DNA of 41,964 bases from Streptomyces sp. TRM49041 (GTDB taxonomy: Bacteria > Actinomycetota > Actinomycetes > Streptomycetales > Streptomycetaceae), in the NCBI RefSeq assembly GCF_008271805.1, contig NZ_VSRY01000132.1:1-41964 (forward strand), given 5' to 3'. Below are positions 33,708 through 41,718 of this stretch, piece after piece. Each line of letters begins with the position of its first letter. The first letter of the stretch is position 1. The notes beneath the pieces are model-generated. The model worked only from the letters and a program-made list of their open reading frames with translations. It had not been told where the DNA came from and made no database searches. The position numbers were made by a program, and so were the translations under genes.

Positions 33708-34607
33708 TCAGGAGAGGATCACGCTGCGCGTGAGGTTGCGGGGCCGGTCGGGGTCGTGGCCGTTCGCCTCCGCGAGGGTCACCGCGAGGCGCTGGGCGCG
33801 GATCAGGTCGGCCATCGGGTCCGCCGACGCGTGTGCGTGGAGCGTGCCGCCGACCCGGGCCACGTCCGCCGCCAAGCCCTCCGGGAGCGCGCCGAAGACC
33901 CAGGCGACACGACCGGGTCCGGTGATCGAGATCGGGCCGTGGCGGTACTCCATCGCCGGGTACGCCTCGGTCCACGCGCCCGCCGCCTCGCGCATCTTCA
34001 GTCCGGCCTCCAGTGCGAGCCCGTACGTCCAGCCGCGCCCCAGGAACGTCCACTGCTCGGCCGCGAGCACCGCCTCCGGCAGGGGCTCCGTCACCGCCAG
34101 CTCCGCGTCCAGCGCCGCCCCCGCGACCGGCTTCACCCCGGGTACGTCGCCGAGGCCGGCGCGCAGAAACGCCAGCGCGGTCGTCGCGAACCGGGTCTGG
34201 ACGACGGACTCCTCGTCCGCCCAGTCCAGGGCCGCGACCCTCTCGGCGGCGTCCACCACCGGGGTCTTCGGGTCCGCCGTCAGCGCCGTCGTGCGCGTCG
34301 CCCCCCGCATCCGCGCCAGGAGGTCCAGGACCTCCGTCGTCGTACCGGACCGTGTGATCACCACGACCCGGTCGTACGCCGCGGCCCGGCCCGCCGGGAA
34401 CTCCGAGGCGGCGAACGCGTCCGTCTCGCCCTGGCCCGCCGCCTCGCGGAGCGCCGCGTACGCGAGGGCCATGAACCAGGAGGTGCCGCAGCCGGTGACG
34501 GCGACCCGTTCGCCCGGCCGTGGCAGCCCGTCGAAGGTCGCGGCTGCTTCGGCGGCGCGGCGCCAGCAGCCCGGCTGCGTGGTGATCTCGGCGGCTGTTC
34601 GGGACAT
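33708..34607 (-). CDS. SIS-domain sugar isomerase/deaminase (AgaS/GlmS-like)
   Basis: A 299-residue protein with two SIS (phosphosugar-binding) domains. The first (~25-150) has VAVTGCGTSWFMALAYAALRE and VVVITRSGTTTEVLDLL; the second (~165-290) has WTFLGRGWTYGLALEAGLKMREAAGAWTEAYPAMEYRHGPISI, including the E-x-x-H-G-P signature of the glucosamine-6-P synthase isomerase half and of AgaS amino-sugar deaminases. There is no glutaminase domain, so it is not GlmS. It probably isomerises or deaminates an amino-sugar phosphate. GGGAG precedes the ATG. It is divergent from the binding-protein gene, with two dre-like sites between. Confidence 0.85.
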   Translation of the reverse strand: MSRTAAEITTQPGCWRRAAEAAATFDGLPRPGERVAVTGCGTSWFMALAYAALREAAGQGETDAFAASEFPAGRAAAYDRVVVITRSGTTTEVLDLLARMRGATRTTALTADPKTPVVDAAERVAALDWADEESVVQTRFATTALAFLRAGLGDVPGVKPVAGAALDAELAVTEPLPEAVLAAEQWTFLGRGWTYGLALEAGLKMREAAGAWTEAYPAMEYRHGPISITGPGRVAWVFGALPEGLAADVARVGGTLHAHASADPMADLIRAQRLAVTLAEANGHDPDRPRNLTRSVILS

Positions 34608-34707
34608 GCGAGGGCTCCCACTGTCGAGGTCCGCGGACCTCCGGAACGTACCCGCGAGTAGGCCGCAGGTCGCCCGGACGTTGCCGAAGCGATACCGAAA
34701 CAACCCC

Positions 34708-34735
34708 AGTGGTTTAGACCTAGGTGTAGACCTCA
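34708..34735. promoter_or_regulatory. Two adjacent dre-like operators between the SIS and binding-protein genes
   Basis: Centres GGTTTAGACC (34711-34720) and GGTGTAGACC (34723-34732) each match the dre core GGTCTAGACC at 9 of 10 positions. They lie 12 bp apart, roughly one helical turn, so two DasR dimers would sit on one face. The position suits control of both divergent genes. Confidence 0.68.
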
Positions 34736-34790
34736 TATCCTTCGCTCGGATGTAATCGCAGCTCGACGTGGAGCAGAGGGTGGTAAAGCT

Positions 34791-36065
34791 GTGCAGCGCC
34801 GCTACAAGGGACTGACCGCGGCGATGGCCGCACTGACGATCACGGCGACGATGTCGGGTTGCGGGGCGAGCGACTCCGGCGACGTCACCCTGAAGATCGT
34901 CGCCGCCGACTACGGCAGCAACGACGACAACACGTCGCAGAAGTACTGGAACGACCTGGCCCGCGCGTACGAGATGAAGACGCCCGGGGTCAAGATCGAC
35001 GTCACCGTCCTGTCCTGGAAGGACGTGGACCGCGAGGTCGCCGAGATGGTGAACCGGGGCGAGGCCCCCGACCTCGCGCAGATAGGCGCGTACGCGGACC
35101 ACGCCAGGGCCGGGAAGCTGTACCCGGTCGACAACCTCGTCTCCGTGCCGACCCAGGCGAACTTCCTGCCGAAGCTGCGGCAGGCCGGTGAGGTCGACCG
35201 CGTCCAGTACGGCATGCCGTTCGGGGCCAGCACACGGCTGCTCTTCTTCAACGAGAAGCTCTTCGCCGGCGCCGGGGCGAAGCCGCCCACGACGTGGGAG
35301 GAGCTCCAGAAGGCCGCCGAGAAGCTCAAGGCCAAGGACGTGAAGTACCCCTTCGCGCTGCCGCTGGGCTCCGAGGAGTCGCAGGCCGAGACCATGATGT
35401 GGCTGCTGAGCGGGGGCGGCGGCTACCGCGACACGACCGGCACCGCCTACCAGATCGACTCGCCCGCGAACGTCGAGACCTTCGGCTGGCTGAAGAAGGA
35501 GCTGGTCGGGAAGGGGCTGACGGGCCCGGTCGCCCCCGGCGACCTGGACCGGCAGGAGGCGTTCGACGCGTTCGTGCGCGGCGAGGTCGGCATGCTGAAC
35601 GGCCACCCGACGCTGATGGAGACCGCCGAGCAGGCGGGGGTGAAGGTCGGCAAGGTCCCGCTGCCCGGCACCGCCGGCCGGGCGAAGGCGACGCTGGGCG
35701 TGGCCGACTGGATGATGGCGTTCAAGCAGAACGGACACCGCAAGGAGGTCGGCGCGTTCCTGGACTACGTCTACGCGGACAAGAACGTCGTCTCCTTCTC
35801 CGACCGTTACGACCTGCTGCCGGTCACCGTCACCGCGAGGGACACCATGGAGTCGGACGCCGAGCACGCGGCGCTGCGGCCGTTCCTGGAGCAGCTCGCC
35901 GGGTCGGAGCTGTACCCGGTCGGTGAGCGGTCCTGGACGAAGGTGAGCGAGAGCGTGAAGAAGAACATCGGCAAGGCCGTGGCGCCGGACGGTGATCCGC
36001 GGGCCGTACTGGAGGAGATCGCGCGGGACGCCAGGTCGGCGGAGGCCGCGGCGTCGGCGCAGTAG
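34791..36065 (+). CDS. Sugar ABC transporter solute-binding lipoprotein (orphan)
   Basis: A 424-residue extracytoplasmic binding protein of family 1. The signal sequence ends in the lipobox-like MSGC with lipidated C24. The mature part has YWNDLARAYEMKTPGVKIDVTVLSWKD, APDLAQIGAYADHARAGKLYPVDNLV, YGMPFGASTRLLFFNEKLF and PTTWEELQKAAEKLKAK, all typical of sugar-binding proteins. No permease or ATPase gene is adjacent, so partner permeases must be elsewhere; MsiK, encoded 17 kb away, could supply ATP hydrolysis. The GTG start has AGAGGG upstream at somewhat long spacing. The dre sites upstream suggest an amino-sugar or chitin-derived ligand. Confidence 0.85.
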   Translation: MQRRYKGLTAAMAALTITATMSGCGASDSGDVTLKIVAADYGSNDDNTSQKYWNDLARAYEMKTPGVKIDVTVLSWKDVDREVAEMVNRGEAPDLAQIGAYADHARAGKLYPVDNLVSVPTQANFLPKLRQAGEVDRVQYGMPFGASTRLLFFNEKLFAGAGAKPPTTWEELQKAAEKLKAKDVKYPFALPLGSEESQAETMMWLLSGGGGYRDTTGTAYQIDSPANVETFGWLKKELVGKGLTGPVAPGDLDRQEAFDAFVRGEVGMLNGHPTLMETAEQAGVKVGKVPLPGTAGRAKATLGVADWMMAFKQNGHRKEVGAFLDYVYADKNVVSFSDRYDLLPVTVTARDTMESDAEHAALRPFLEQLAGSELYPVGERSWTKVSESVKKNIGKAVAPDGDPRAVLEEIARDARSAEAAASAQ

Positions 36066-36079
36066 CTTAAGTTGCTGAT

Positions 36080-36313
36080 ATGACGGACGAGGACCTTTCC
36101 GACCGCGAGCGCGCGGTCCTGGCGATGGAGCGGCGCTCCTGGCCCGGGCCCGGTGCCAAGGAGCGCGCGATCCGTGAGCGGCTGGACCTGTCGCCCGTCC
36201 GCTACTACCAGCTCCTGAACGCTCTCCTGGACGACGAGCGGGCCCTGGCCCACGACCCCGTGACGGTCAACCGCCTCCGCCGCTTGCGCGAGGACCGCGA
36301 ACGACGCCGCTGA
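36080..36313 (+). CDS. DUF3263 small DNA-binding-like protein
   Basis: A 77-residue basic protein. It begins DEDLSDRERAVLAMERRSWPGPGAKERAIRERLDLSPVRYYQLLNALLDDERAL, the DUF3263 pattern, which looks like a short sigma-like helix-turn-helix (RERLDLSPVRYYQLLNALL as the recognition unit). The tail is Arg-rich. The family is restricted to actinobacteria and I know no tested function. TAAGTT (36068-36073) lies 6 nt before the ATG and there is no ribosome site, so a leaderless message is probable. It is encoded 14 bp after the binding protein. Confidence 0.85.
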   Translation: MTDEDLSDRERAVLAMERRSWPGPGAKERAIRERLDLSPVRYYQLLNALLDDERALAHDPVTVNRLRRLREDRERRR

Positions 36314-36396
36314 GGGCCGGTCCGCTGTGCGGGGGCTCCGCGCGGCGCCTGGGCCGGCAGGTGTGCCCCCTGTGCCTTCTGGATAGATACGCACAC

Positions 36397-37248
36397 ATGT
36401 CCACCCACTTGGAAGAGGCACTCCCCGAGCCCCTCACGGCCGCGGGCCGTGAGGGCCTGGCGGCCATCCTGGCGCGGCCGCGGGCCGCCGCCGTGGCGGT
36501 CGACTTCGACGGCACTCTCGCCCCCATCGTCGAAGACCCCGAGCAGGCCCGCGCCCACCCGCGCGCCGTCCCCGCGCTGGCCGAGCTGGCCCCGCGCGTG
36601 GCGACGGTGGCCGTGGTGACGGGCCGCCCGGCCGGTGTCGCCGTCCGGTACGGCGGCTTCGCCGGGGTGCCGGGCCTGGACCACCTCGTCGTCCTGGGCC
36701 ACTACGGCGCCGAGCGCTGGGACGCCGTCACCGGCGAGGTGCGGGCGGGGCCCGAGCACCCGGGCATCACGGCGGTACGGGCGGAACTCCCCGCCGTCCT
36801 GGAGAGGGCCGGCGCGTGGCCCGGCACCTGGGTCGAGGAGAAGGGCCGCGCGGTCGCCGTCCACACCCGCCGCGCCGCCGACCCGCGGGCCGCGTTCGAC
36901 GCCCTGACCGTCCCGCTCACCGAACTGGCCGCCCGCCACGGTCTCGTCGTCGAACCCGGCCGCATGGTCCTGGAGCTGCGTCCGCCGGGCATGGACAAGG
37001 GCCGGGCCCTCACCGACCACGTCCGTGAGACGGGCGCCGAAGCCGTCCTCTACGCGGGAGACGACCTGGGCGACCTCCCGGCCTTCGCGGCCGTCGAGAG
37101 ACTCCGCTCCGACGGCATCCCCGGCCTCCTGATCTGCAGCGGCAGCGAAGAGGTCCCCCAACTCGCCGCCCGCGCCGACCTCACCCTGCCGGGTCCCGCG
37201 GCGGTCGTGGACTTCCTCGCCGCCCTCGCCCGCGCCCTGTCCCGCTGA
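36397..37248 (+). CDS. otsB: Trehalose-6-phosphate phosphatase
   Basis: A 283-residue HAD-superfamily phosphatase that removes phosphate from trehalose-6-P. The nucleophile motif is VAVDFDGTLAPI with D36 and D38; motif II VVTGRP, the TPP-specific LGHYGAERW and the metal-binding GDDLGDLPAF are present. ATG 36397 is chosen over a longer frame because TAGATA at 36384-36389 lies 7 nt upstream, giving a leaderless start. It is convergent with otsA, so the two trehalose genes are not one operon here. Confidence 0.92.
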   Translation: MSTHLEEALPEPLTAAGREGLAAILARPRAAAVAVDFDGTLAPIVEDPEQARAHPRAVPALAELAPRVATVAVVTGRPAGVAVRYGGFAGVPGLDHLVVLGHYGAERWDAVTGEVRAGPEHPGITAVRAELPAVLERAGAWPGTWVEEKGRAVAVHTRRAADPRAAFDALTVPLTELAARHGLVVEPGRMVLELRPPGMDKGRALTDHVRETGAEAVLYAGDDLGDLPAFAAVERLRSDGIPGLLICSGSEEVPQLAARADLTLPGPAAVVDFLAALARALSR

Positions 37249-37264
37249 CCGCCCTACCGCGCCG

Positions 37265-37291
37265 ACCGCCCCTACCGCCCCTACCGCCCCT
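37265..37291. repeat. 9-bp tandem repeat between otsB and otsA
   Basis: Three copies of ACCGCCCCT (37265-37273, 37274-37282, 37283-37291), flanked by diverged copies on both sides (37252-37315). It fills the gap between the two convergent stop codons. Confidence 0.88.
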
Positions 37292-37306
37292 ACCGCGCCG
37301 ACCGCC

Positions 37307-38770
37307 CTACCGCTCCGGCCTCGCCTGCCCGGCCCCCGCCCGCAGCGCGTCCAGCTGCTCCACGAACCAGCGCTGCGGGGGGAGGGCGGTCGCGGCGGCG
37401 GCCAGGCGCTTCGTGCGCTCGGCGCGCTCGGTGGGCGGCATGGACAGGGCCTCGTGCAGGGCCCGGGCGGTGCCGGTGATGTCGAACGGGTTCACCGTGA
37501 CCGCGTCGTCGGCCAGTTCCTCGTACGCGCCGGCCTCGCGGGACAGGACCAGGGCGCAGCCCTCGTCGGAGACGACCGGGACCTCCTTGGCGACCAGGTT
37601 CATGCCGTCCCGGATGGGGTTGACCAGGGCGACGTCGGCGAGGCGGTAGGCGGCGAGGGAGCGGGCGAAGTCGTCCTTCACATGGAGGAGGACCGGGGTC
37701 CACGTCTCCGTGCCGTACTCGGCGTTGATCTGCCCCGCGACGCGCGACACCTCCGCCGTGTACCGCTGGTACACCGGCAGGTCCTGGCGGGACGGGTACG
37801 CGAAGGCGATGTGGACGACCTGTTCACGCCACTCGGGGTGCTCCTCCAGCAGCGCGCGGAACGCCAGGAGGCCGCGCACGATGTTCTTCGACAGCTCCGT
37901 GCGGTCGACGCGGATGACCGTCTTCCGCGATCCGGCTCCGCCGACCTGCTCCCGGAGCAGCGCCATTCGCTCCGTCACGTCCGGTTCCCGCGACCTCGCC
38001 CGAAGGAACTCGGCGTCCGCGCCCAGACCGTGCACACCGATCTCCGTGGCGCCCGTGCCGCCCATCAGCCGGGTGCAGCAGGCCGCGAAGGCGTCCGCCC
38101 AGCGGTGCGTCAGAAAGCCCAGGCGGTCCGCGCCCAGCATCCCGCCGAGCAGCTCCCGCGCGATGTCGTCGGGGAGCATGCCGAAGTAGTCCGGCGGCGC
38201 CCACGGGGTGTGCGAGAAGTGGCCGATCCGCAGGTCCGGGCGGAGCGCGCGCAGCATCCCGGGTGCCAGCGCCAGGTGGTAGTCCTGGATCAGCACCGCC
38301 GCGCCCGGCGCCGCCTCCGCCGCGAGCGCCTCCGCGAAGGCCCGGTTGTACGCGCGGTACGCCTCCCACCGGCGCCGGAACTCCGCGTCGAAGACCGGCT
38401 CCAGAGGCGTCTGGTACAGCATGTGGTGGACGAACCACAGGACCGAGTTGGCGATGCCGTTGTACGCCGCGGCGTGCGTGTCCGGCGGAATGTCCAGCAT
38501 GCGGACATCTGGTTCACCCGCCTGTCGCCCGCCACCGCCCCCCTGCGGAGGGGCGTCCGGCCGCGCACCCACGATTCCGCGCCGCACCGCCTCCCGGTCA
38601 CCCTCGCCCAGCGCCGCGCACACCCACACCGCGCCCGCCTCGGGTCCGATCGCGGAGAGGCCCGACACCAGGCCGCCCCCACCGCGCCTCGCCTCCAGCT
38701 CGCCGTCCGCCTCGCGCAGCACGTAACTCACCGGGCCGCGATTCGATGCCACCAGGATGTCGGAGACCAT
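37307..38770 (-). CDS. otsA: Trehalose-6-phosphate synthase (GT20)
   Basis: A 487-residue glycosyltransferase joining UDP- or GDP-glucose to glucose-6-P. Family marks are ILVASNRGPV, NSVLWFVHHMLYQTP, VLIQDYHLALAPGMLR, GHFSHTPWAPPDYF, VIRVDRTELSKNIVRGL, LVNPIRDGMNLVAKE and REAGAYEEL. A Pro/Gly-rich insert (DAPPQGGGGGRQAGEP, about residues 72-87) is unusual. TAGGTT (38777-38782) lies 6 nt before the ATG and there is no ribosome site, so it is likely leaderless. It is convergent with otsB and on the same strand as the downstream-encoded end of gpgS. Confidence 0.93.
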   Translation of the reverse strand: MVSDILVASNRGPVSYVLREADGELEARRGGGGLVSGLSAIGPEAGAVWVCAALGEGDREAVRRGIVGARPDAPPQGGGGGRQAGEPDVRMLDIPPDTHAAAYNGIANSVLWFVHHMLYQTPLEPVFDAEFRRRWEAYRAYNRAFAEALAAEAAPGAAVLIQDYHLALAPGMLRALRPDLRIGHFSHTPWAPPDYFGMLPDDIARELLGGMLGADRLGFLTHRWADAFAACCTRLMGGTGATEIGVHGLGADAEFLRARSREPDVTERMALLREQVGGAGSRKTVIRVDRTELSKNIVRGLLAFRALLEEHPEWREQVVHIAFAYPSRQDLPVYQRYTAEVSRVAGQINAEYGTETWTPVLLHVKDDFARSLAAYRLADVALVNPIRDGMNLVAKEVPVVSDEGCALVLSREAGAYEELADDAVTVNPFDITGTARALHEALSMPPTERAERTKRLAAAATALPPQRWFVEQLDALRAGAGQARPER

Positions 38771-38814
38771 GTGGCCAACCTAGCCCGCGCCGGAAACGCT
38801 CAAACGTACGGAAA

Positions 38815-39780
38815 TCAAGCCACGCGGCGCTTTCGCATGTACTCCGCCACCTCGAGCATCGGTGGCCGCTCCTCCGTGTCCACCGCGTGCGTACGCGGCG
38901 CGAAGCCCTCCTCCGTACGGTCGAACTGCGTCAGCCGTGGCCGCACCAGATGCCCGCGCGACAGCCGCAGCTGCGCCGTCCGGTAGATCGCCGCCGCCAT
39001 CCGCCCGAGCGCCCGGTCGTCCTGGTGCCGGTGCAGCCGCACCCCCACGTCCACCTGCGCCAGCGCGTCCAGGCCCACCGTGTGCAGCGCGTCCACCAGC
39101 AGGCCGAGCTCCACCCCGTAACCGACCGGGAACGGCAGGCGTTCGAGGAGCGAGCGCCGCGCCGCGTACTCACCGCCCAGCGGCTGGACGAACCCCGCCA
39201 GCTGCGGCCAGTGCAGGTTCAGCAGCGGCCGCGCCACCAGCTCCGTGACACGCCCGCCCTGGCCGCCCTGACCGCCCGCCGGACCGGTACTCAGCGGGCG
39301 GTCGTACATCGCCTTCACGAACTCGACGTCCGGGTCCGTCAGCAGCGGCCCCACGATCCCCGTCACGAAGTCCGCGTCGAACTCCCGCAGATCCGCGTCC
39401 ACGAAACACACCACGTCCCCGCCCGTGACCAGGAGGGACCGCCACAGGACCTCGCCCTTGCCGGGCGCGGCGGGTATGCGTGGCAGCACCTCGTCGCGCG
39501 CCACCACCCGCGCGCCCGCCGCCGCGGCCACCTCCGCCGTACGGTCGGTCGAACCCGAGTCGAGGACCACCAGCTCGTCGACGAGCGGCACCGCCTCCGA
39601 CATCAGCTCCCGCCGGATCACCGCGACGATCTCCCCGACCGTCGCCTCCTCGTTCAGGGCGGGCAGGACTACACTCACCGTCGTCCCGTGCGCCTGCTTC
39701 GCGGCGAGCAGCTGGTCGATCGGCCGGTCGGCCACGCTCCAGGACCGCCGGTCCAGCCAGCGCTCCACCTCTTCCAGCAC
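38815..39780 (-). CDS. gpgS: Glucosyl-3-phosphoglycerate synthase (GT81)
   Basis: A 321-residue glycosyltransferase that transfers glucose from NDP-glucose to 3-phosphoglycerate, the first step to glucosylglycerate and, in mycobacteria, methylglucose polysaccharides. Conserved marks are RRSWS, QAHGTTVSVVLPALNEEATVGEIV, DELVVLDSGSTDRTA, PGKGEVLWRSL, the metal-binding DAD (128-130) and VARPLLNLHWPQLAGFVQPLGGEYAARRSLLERLPFPVGYGVELGLLVD. The GTG start has GAGGAG upstream. Its stop lies 44 bp upstream of the otsA start, so it could read into otsA, linking two osmolyte/storage-sugar functions. Confidence 0.9.
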   Translation of the reverse strand: MLEEVERWLDRRSWSVADRPIDQLLAAKQAHGTTVSVVLPALNEEATVGEIVAVIRRELMSEAVPLVDELVVLDSGSTDRTAEVAAAAGARVVARDEVLPRIPAAPGKGEVLWRSLLVTGGDVVCFVDADLREFDADFVTGIVGPLLTDPDVEFVKAMYDRPLSTGPAGGQGGQGGRVTELVARPLLNLHWPQLAGFVQPLGGEYAARRSLLERLPFPVGYGVELGLLVDALHTVGLDALAQVDVGVRLHRHQDDRALGRMAAAIYRTAQLRLSRGHLVRPRLTQFDRTEEGFAPRTHAVDTEERPPMLEVAEYMRKRRVA

Positions 39781-39912
39781 CCGCGCCCACTCCTCTTGTG
39801 ATCCATCTCGCGGTTCGGACGCCTATCTCAGACATCCACCCCTTCGGTTACAGTCTTGAACAACGCGCAGGACGACCGCATGCCGGGGTCCCGTGCCGAC
39901 AACCACATACCG

Positions 39913-40054
39913 CTCATCCAGAGGGGCAGAGGGATACGGCCCGATGAAGCCCCGGCAACCCTCCAGCCGGCACTCGCACATTCACGCGAGGTCCCCCGGC
40001 TAGGGAAGGTGCCAAATCCGTCTCACGGCGAAACGCGCCAGTGAGAAAGATGAG
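39913..40054 (+). promoter_or_regulatory. S-box (SAM-I type) riboswitch upstream of thrC
   Basis: P1 arms CTCATC (39913-39918) and GATGAG (40049-40054) close the aptamer. Inside are AGAGGGGCAGAGGGAT, the kink-turn GATGA (39943-39947) in GGCCCGATGAAGCC, GGCAACC (39954-39960) pairing with GGTGCC (40008-40013), an inner stem AGCCGG (39965-39970) / CCGGCT (39996-40001), and CAAATCC before a small P4. This is the canonical S-box order. The 3' P1 strand runs directly into GAGGAG, so SAM binding would hide a ribosome site and lower translation. Confidence 0.9.
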
Positions 40055-40074
40055 GAGAAAGGGCCTCGCCTCCC

Positions 40075-41379
40075 ATGGCTGCGCAGATCACAGCACCTAC
40101 CGCACAGACCGCAAGCACCGCCTCTGTCGACCTCGGGCCCGCCTCCGCCCTCTCGTGCCGCGAATGCGGCGAGCGTTTCGAGCTCGGCCCGATCTTCGCC
40201 TGCGACCAGTGTTTCGGCCCCCTCGAAGTGGCCTACGACCTGCCGCTCGGCGACCCGGACGCGCTGCGCAAGCAGATCGAGGCCGGCCCCGCCAACGTGT
40301 GGCGGTACGCGCCGCTCCTCCCCGTCCCGGCCGACGTCGCCGACAAGCCGAACCTCAACCCCGGCTGGACCAAGCTCGTCAAGGCGGACAACCTCGCCCG
40401 CGAACTGGGCGTGACCGGCGGCCTGTACATCAAGGACGACTCGGGCAACCCCACGCACTCCTTCAAGGACCGCGTGGTCGCCCAGGCCCTGGAGGCCGCC
40501 CGCGCGTTCGGCTTCACCACCCTCTCCTGCTCCTCCACCGGCAATCTCGCCGGTGCGGTGGGTGCCGCCGCCGCCCGTGCCGGCTTCCGCTCCTGCGTGT
40601 TCATCCCGCACGACCTGGAGCAGGGCAAGGTCGTCATGGCCGCCGTCTACGGCGGCGAGCTCGTCGGTATCGAGGGCACGTACGACGACGTCAACCGCTT
40701 CTGCTCGGAGCTCATCGGCGATCCGCTCGGCGAGGGCTGGGGCTTTGTCAACGTCAACCTCCGCCCGTACTACGCCGAGGGCTCCAAGACCCTCGCGTAC
40801 GAGATCTGCGAGCAGCTCGGCTGGCGGCTGCCGGACCAGCTCGTCGTCCCCATCGCGTCCGGCTCCCAGCTGACGAAGATCGACAAGGGGCTGCAGGAGC
40901 TCATCAAGCTGGGCCTCGTCGAGGACCGGCCGTACAAGATCTTCGGCGCCCAGGCGGAGGGCTGCTCCCCGGTGTCCACGGCCTTCAAGGCCGGTCACGA
41001 CGTCGTACGGCCCCAGAAGCCGGACACCATCGCCAAGTCGCTCGCCATCGGCAACCCGGCGGACGGCCCGTACGTCCTCGACATCGCCCGCCGCACCGGC
41101 GGCGCCGTGGAGGACGTCGACGACGAGCAGATCGTCGACGCGATCAAGCTGCTGGCGCAGACCGAGGGCATCTTCGCGGAGACCGCGGGCGGTGTGACCG
41201 TGGGCGTGACCAAGAAGCTGATCGAGGCGGGCGTACTCGACCCGTCCCTCACCACCGTCGTCCTCAACACCGGCGACGGCCTCAAGACCCTGGACGCGGT
41301 CGCCCCGACGACCGGTCCGACCGCGACGATCCGCCCGAGCCTGGACGCGTTCCGCGACGCCGGCCTGGCCACCCACTGA
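40075..41379 (+). CDS. thrC: Threonine synthase
   Basis: A 434-residue PLP enzyme converting O-phosphohomoserine to threonine. An N-terminal zinc-ribbon (C28, C31, C43, C46 in CRECGERFELGPIFACDQC) precedes the catalytic fold; PLP-binding K131 is in DDSGNPTHSFKDR, with LSCSSTGNLAGAVGAAAARAG as the phosphate loop and VVLNTGDGLK near the end. Length and domain order match actinobacterial ThrC. It is preceded by a SAM riboswitch, and the CysO-like gene follows after 32 bp, so the two are co-transcribed. Homoserine kinase and dehydrogenase are not in the window. Confidence 0.96.
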   Translation: MAAQITAPTAQTASTASVDLGPASALSCRECGERFELGPIFACDQCFGPLEVAYDLPLGDPDALRKQIEAGPANVWRYAPLLPVPADVADKPNLNPGWTKLVKADNLARELGVTGGLYIKDDSGNPTHSFKDRVVAQALEAARAFGFTTLSCSSTGNLAGAVGAAAARAGFRSCVFIPHDLEQGKVVMAAVYGGELVGIEGTYDDVNRFCSELIGDPLGEGWGFVNVNLRPYYAEGSKTLAYEICEQLGWRLPDQLVVPIASGSQLTKIDKGLQELIKLGLVEDRPYKIFGAQAEGCSPVSTAFKAGHDVVRPQKPDTIAKSLAIGNPADGPYVLDIARRTGGAVEDVDDEQIVDAIKLLAQTEGIFAETAGGVTVGVTKKLIEAGVLDPSLTTVVLNTGDGLKTLDAVAPTTGPTATIRPSLDAFRDAGLATH

Positions 41380-41411
41380 ACCACCGGCTCAACCACTGGG
41401 AGACCCGAATC

Positions 41412-41690
41412 ATGAGCGTCAACGTCCGCATCCCCACCATCCTCCGTACGTACACGGGCGGCCAGGCCGAGGTCCCGGCGGAGGGCGCCACGCTGGGCGA
41501 CGTCATCGCGTCGCTGGAGAAGAACCACCCGGGCATCGCCGCGCGCGTCCTCGACGACCAGGGCCAGCTGCGCCGCTTCGTCAACGTGTACGTGAACGAC
41601 GACGACGTCCGCTTCGAGGGCGGGCTCGCCACCGTGACCCCGGACGGCGCGGGCGTTTCCATCATCCCGGCGGTCGCCGGCGGCTGCTGA
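41412..41690 (+). CDS. cysO: CysO-like ubiquitin-fold sulfur-carrier protein
   Basis: A 92-residue beta-grasp protein of the MoaD/ThiS class. In the mycobacterial CysO-CysM pathway the C-terminal Gly-Gly is thiocarboxylated and donates sulfur to O-phosphoserine-derived acceptors, making cysteine. The match to CysO is close throughout: NVRIPTILRTYTGGQAEV, LGDVIASLEKNHPGIAARVLD, LRRFVNVYVNDDDVRFEGGLAT and SIIPAVAGG. Here the protein ends GGC, one Cys beyond Gly-Gly, so the last residue would have to be removed before activation. No cysM, Mec protease or E1-like enzyme is adjacent. It is the last gene of the SAM-switch operon. Confidence 0.9.
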   Translation: MSVNVRIPTILRTYTGGQAEVPAEGATLGDVIASLEKNHPGIAARVLDDQGQLRRFVNVYVNDDDVRFEGGLATVTPDGAGVSIIPAVAGGC

Positions 41691-41718
41691 CGCCGCAGGC
41701 GTGATCTGTCCACTTCTG

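Noticed and set aside
34608..35867. Extension of the SIS gene frame antisense through the binding-protein gene
   Set aside because: The frame stays open, but the upstream part is compositionally a shadow, and the SIS protein has a good ATG with GGGAG at 34607.
39913..40054. SAM-IV or other SAM riboswitch class
   Set aside because: The GGCCCGATGAAGCC kink-turn, GGCAACC/GGTGCC pairing and closing P1 follow the classic S-box layout.
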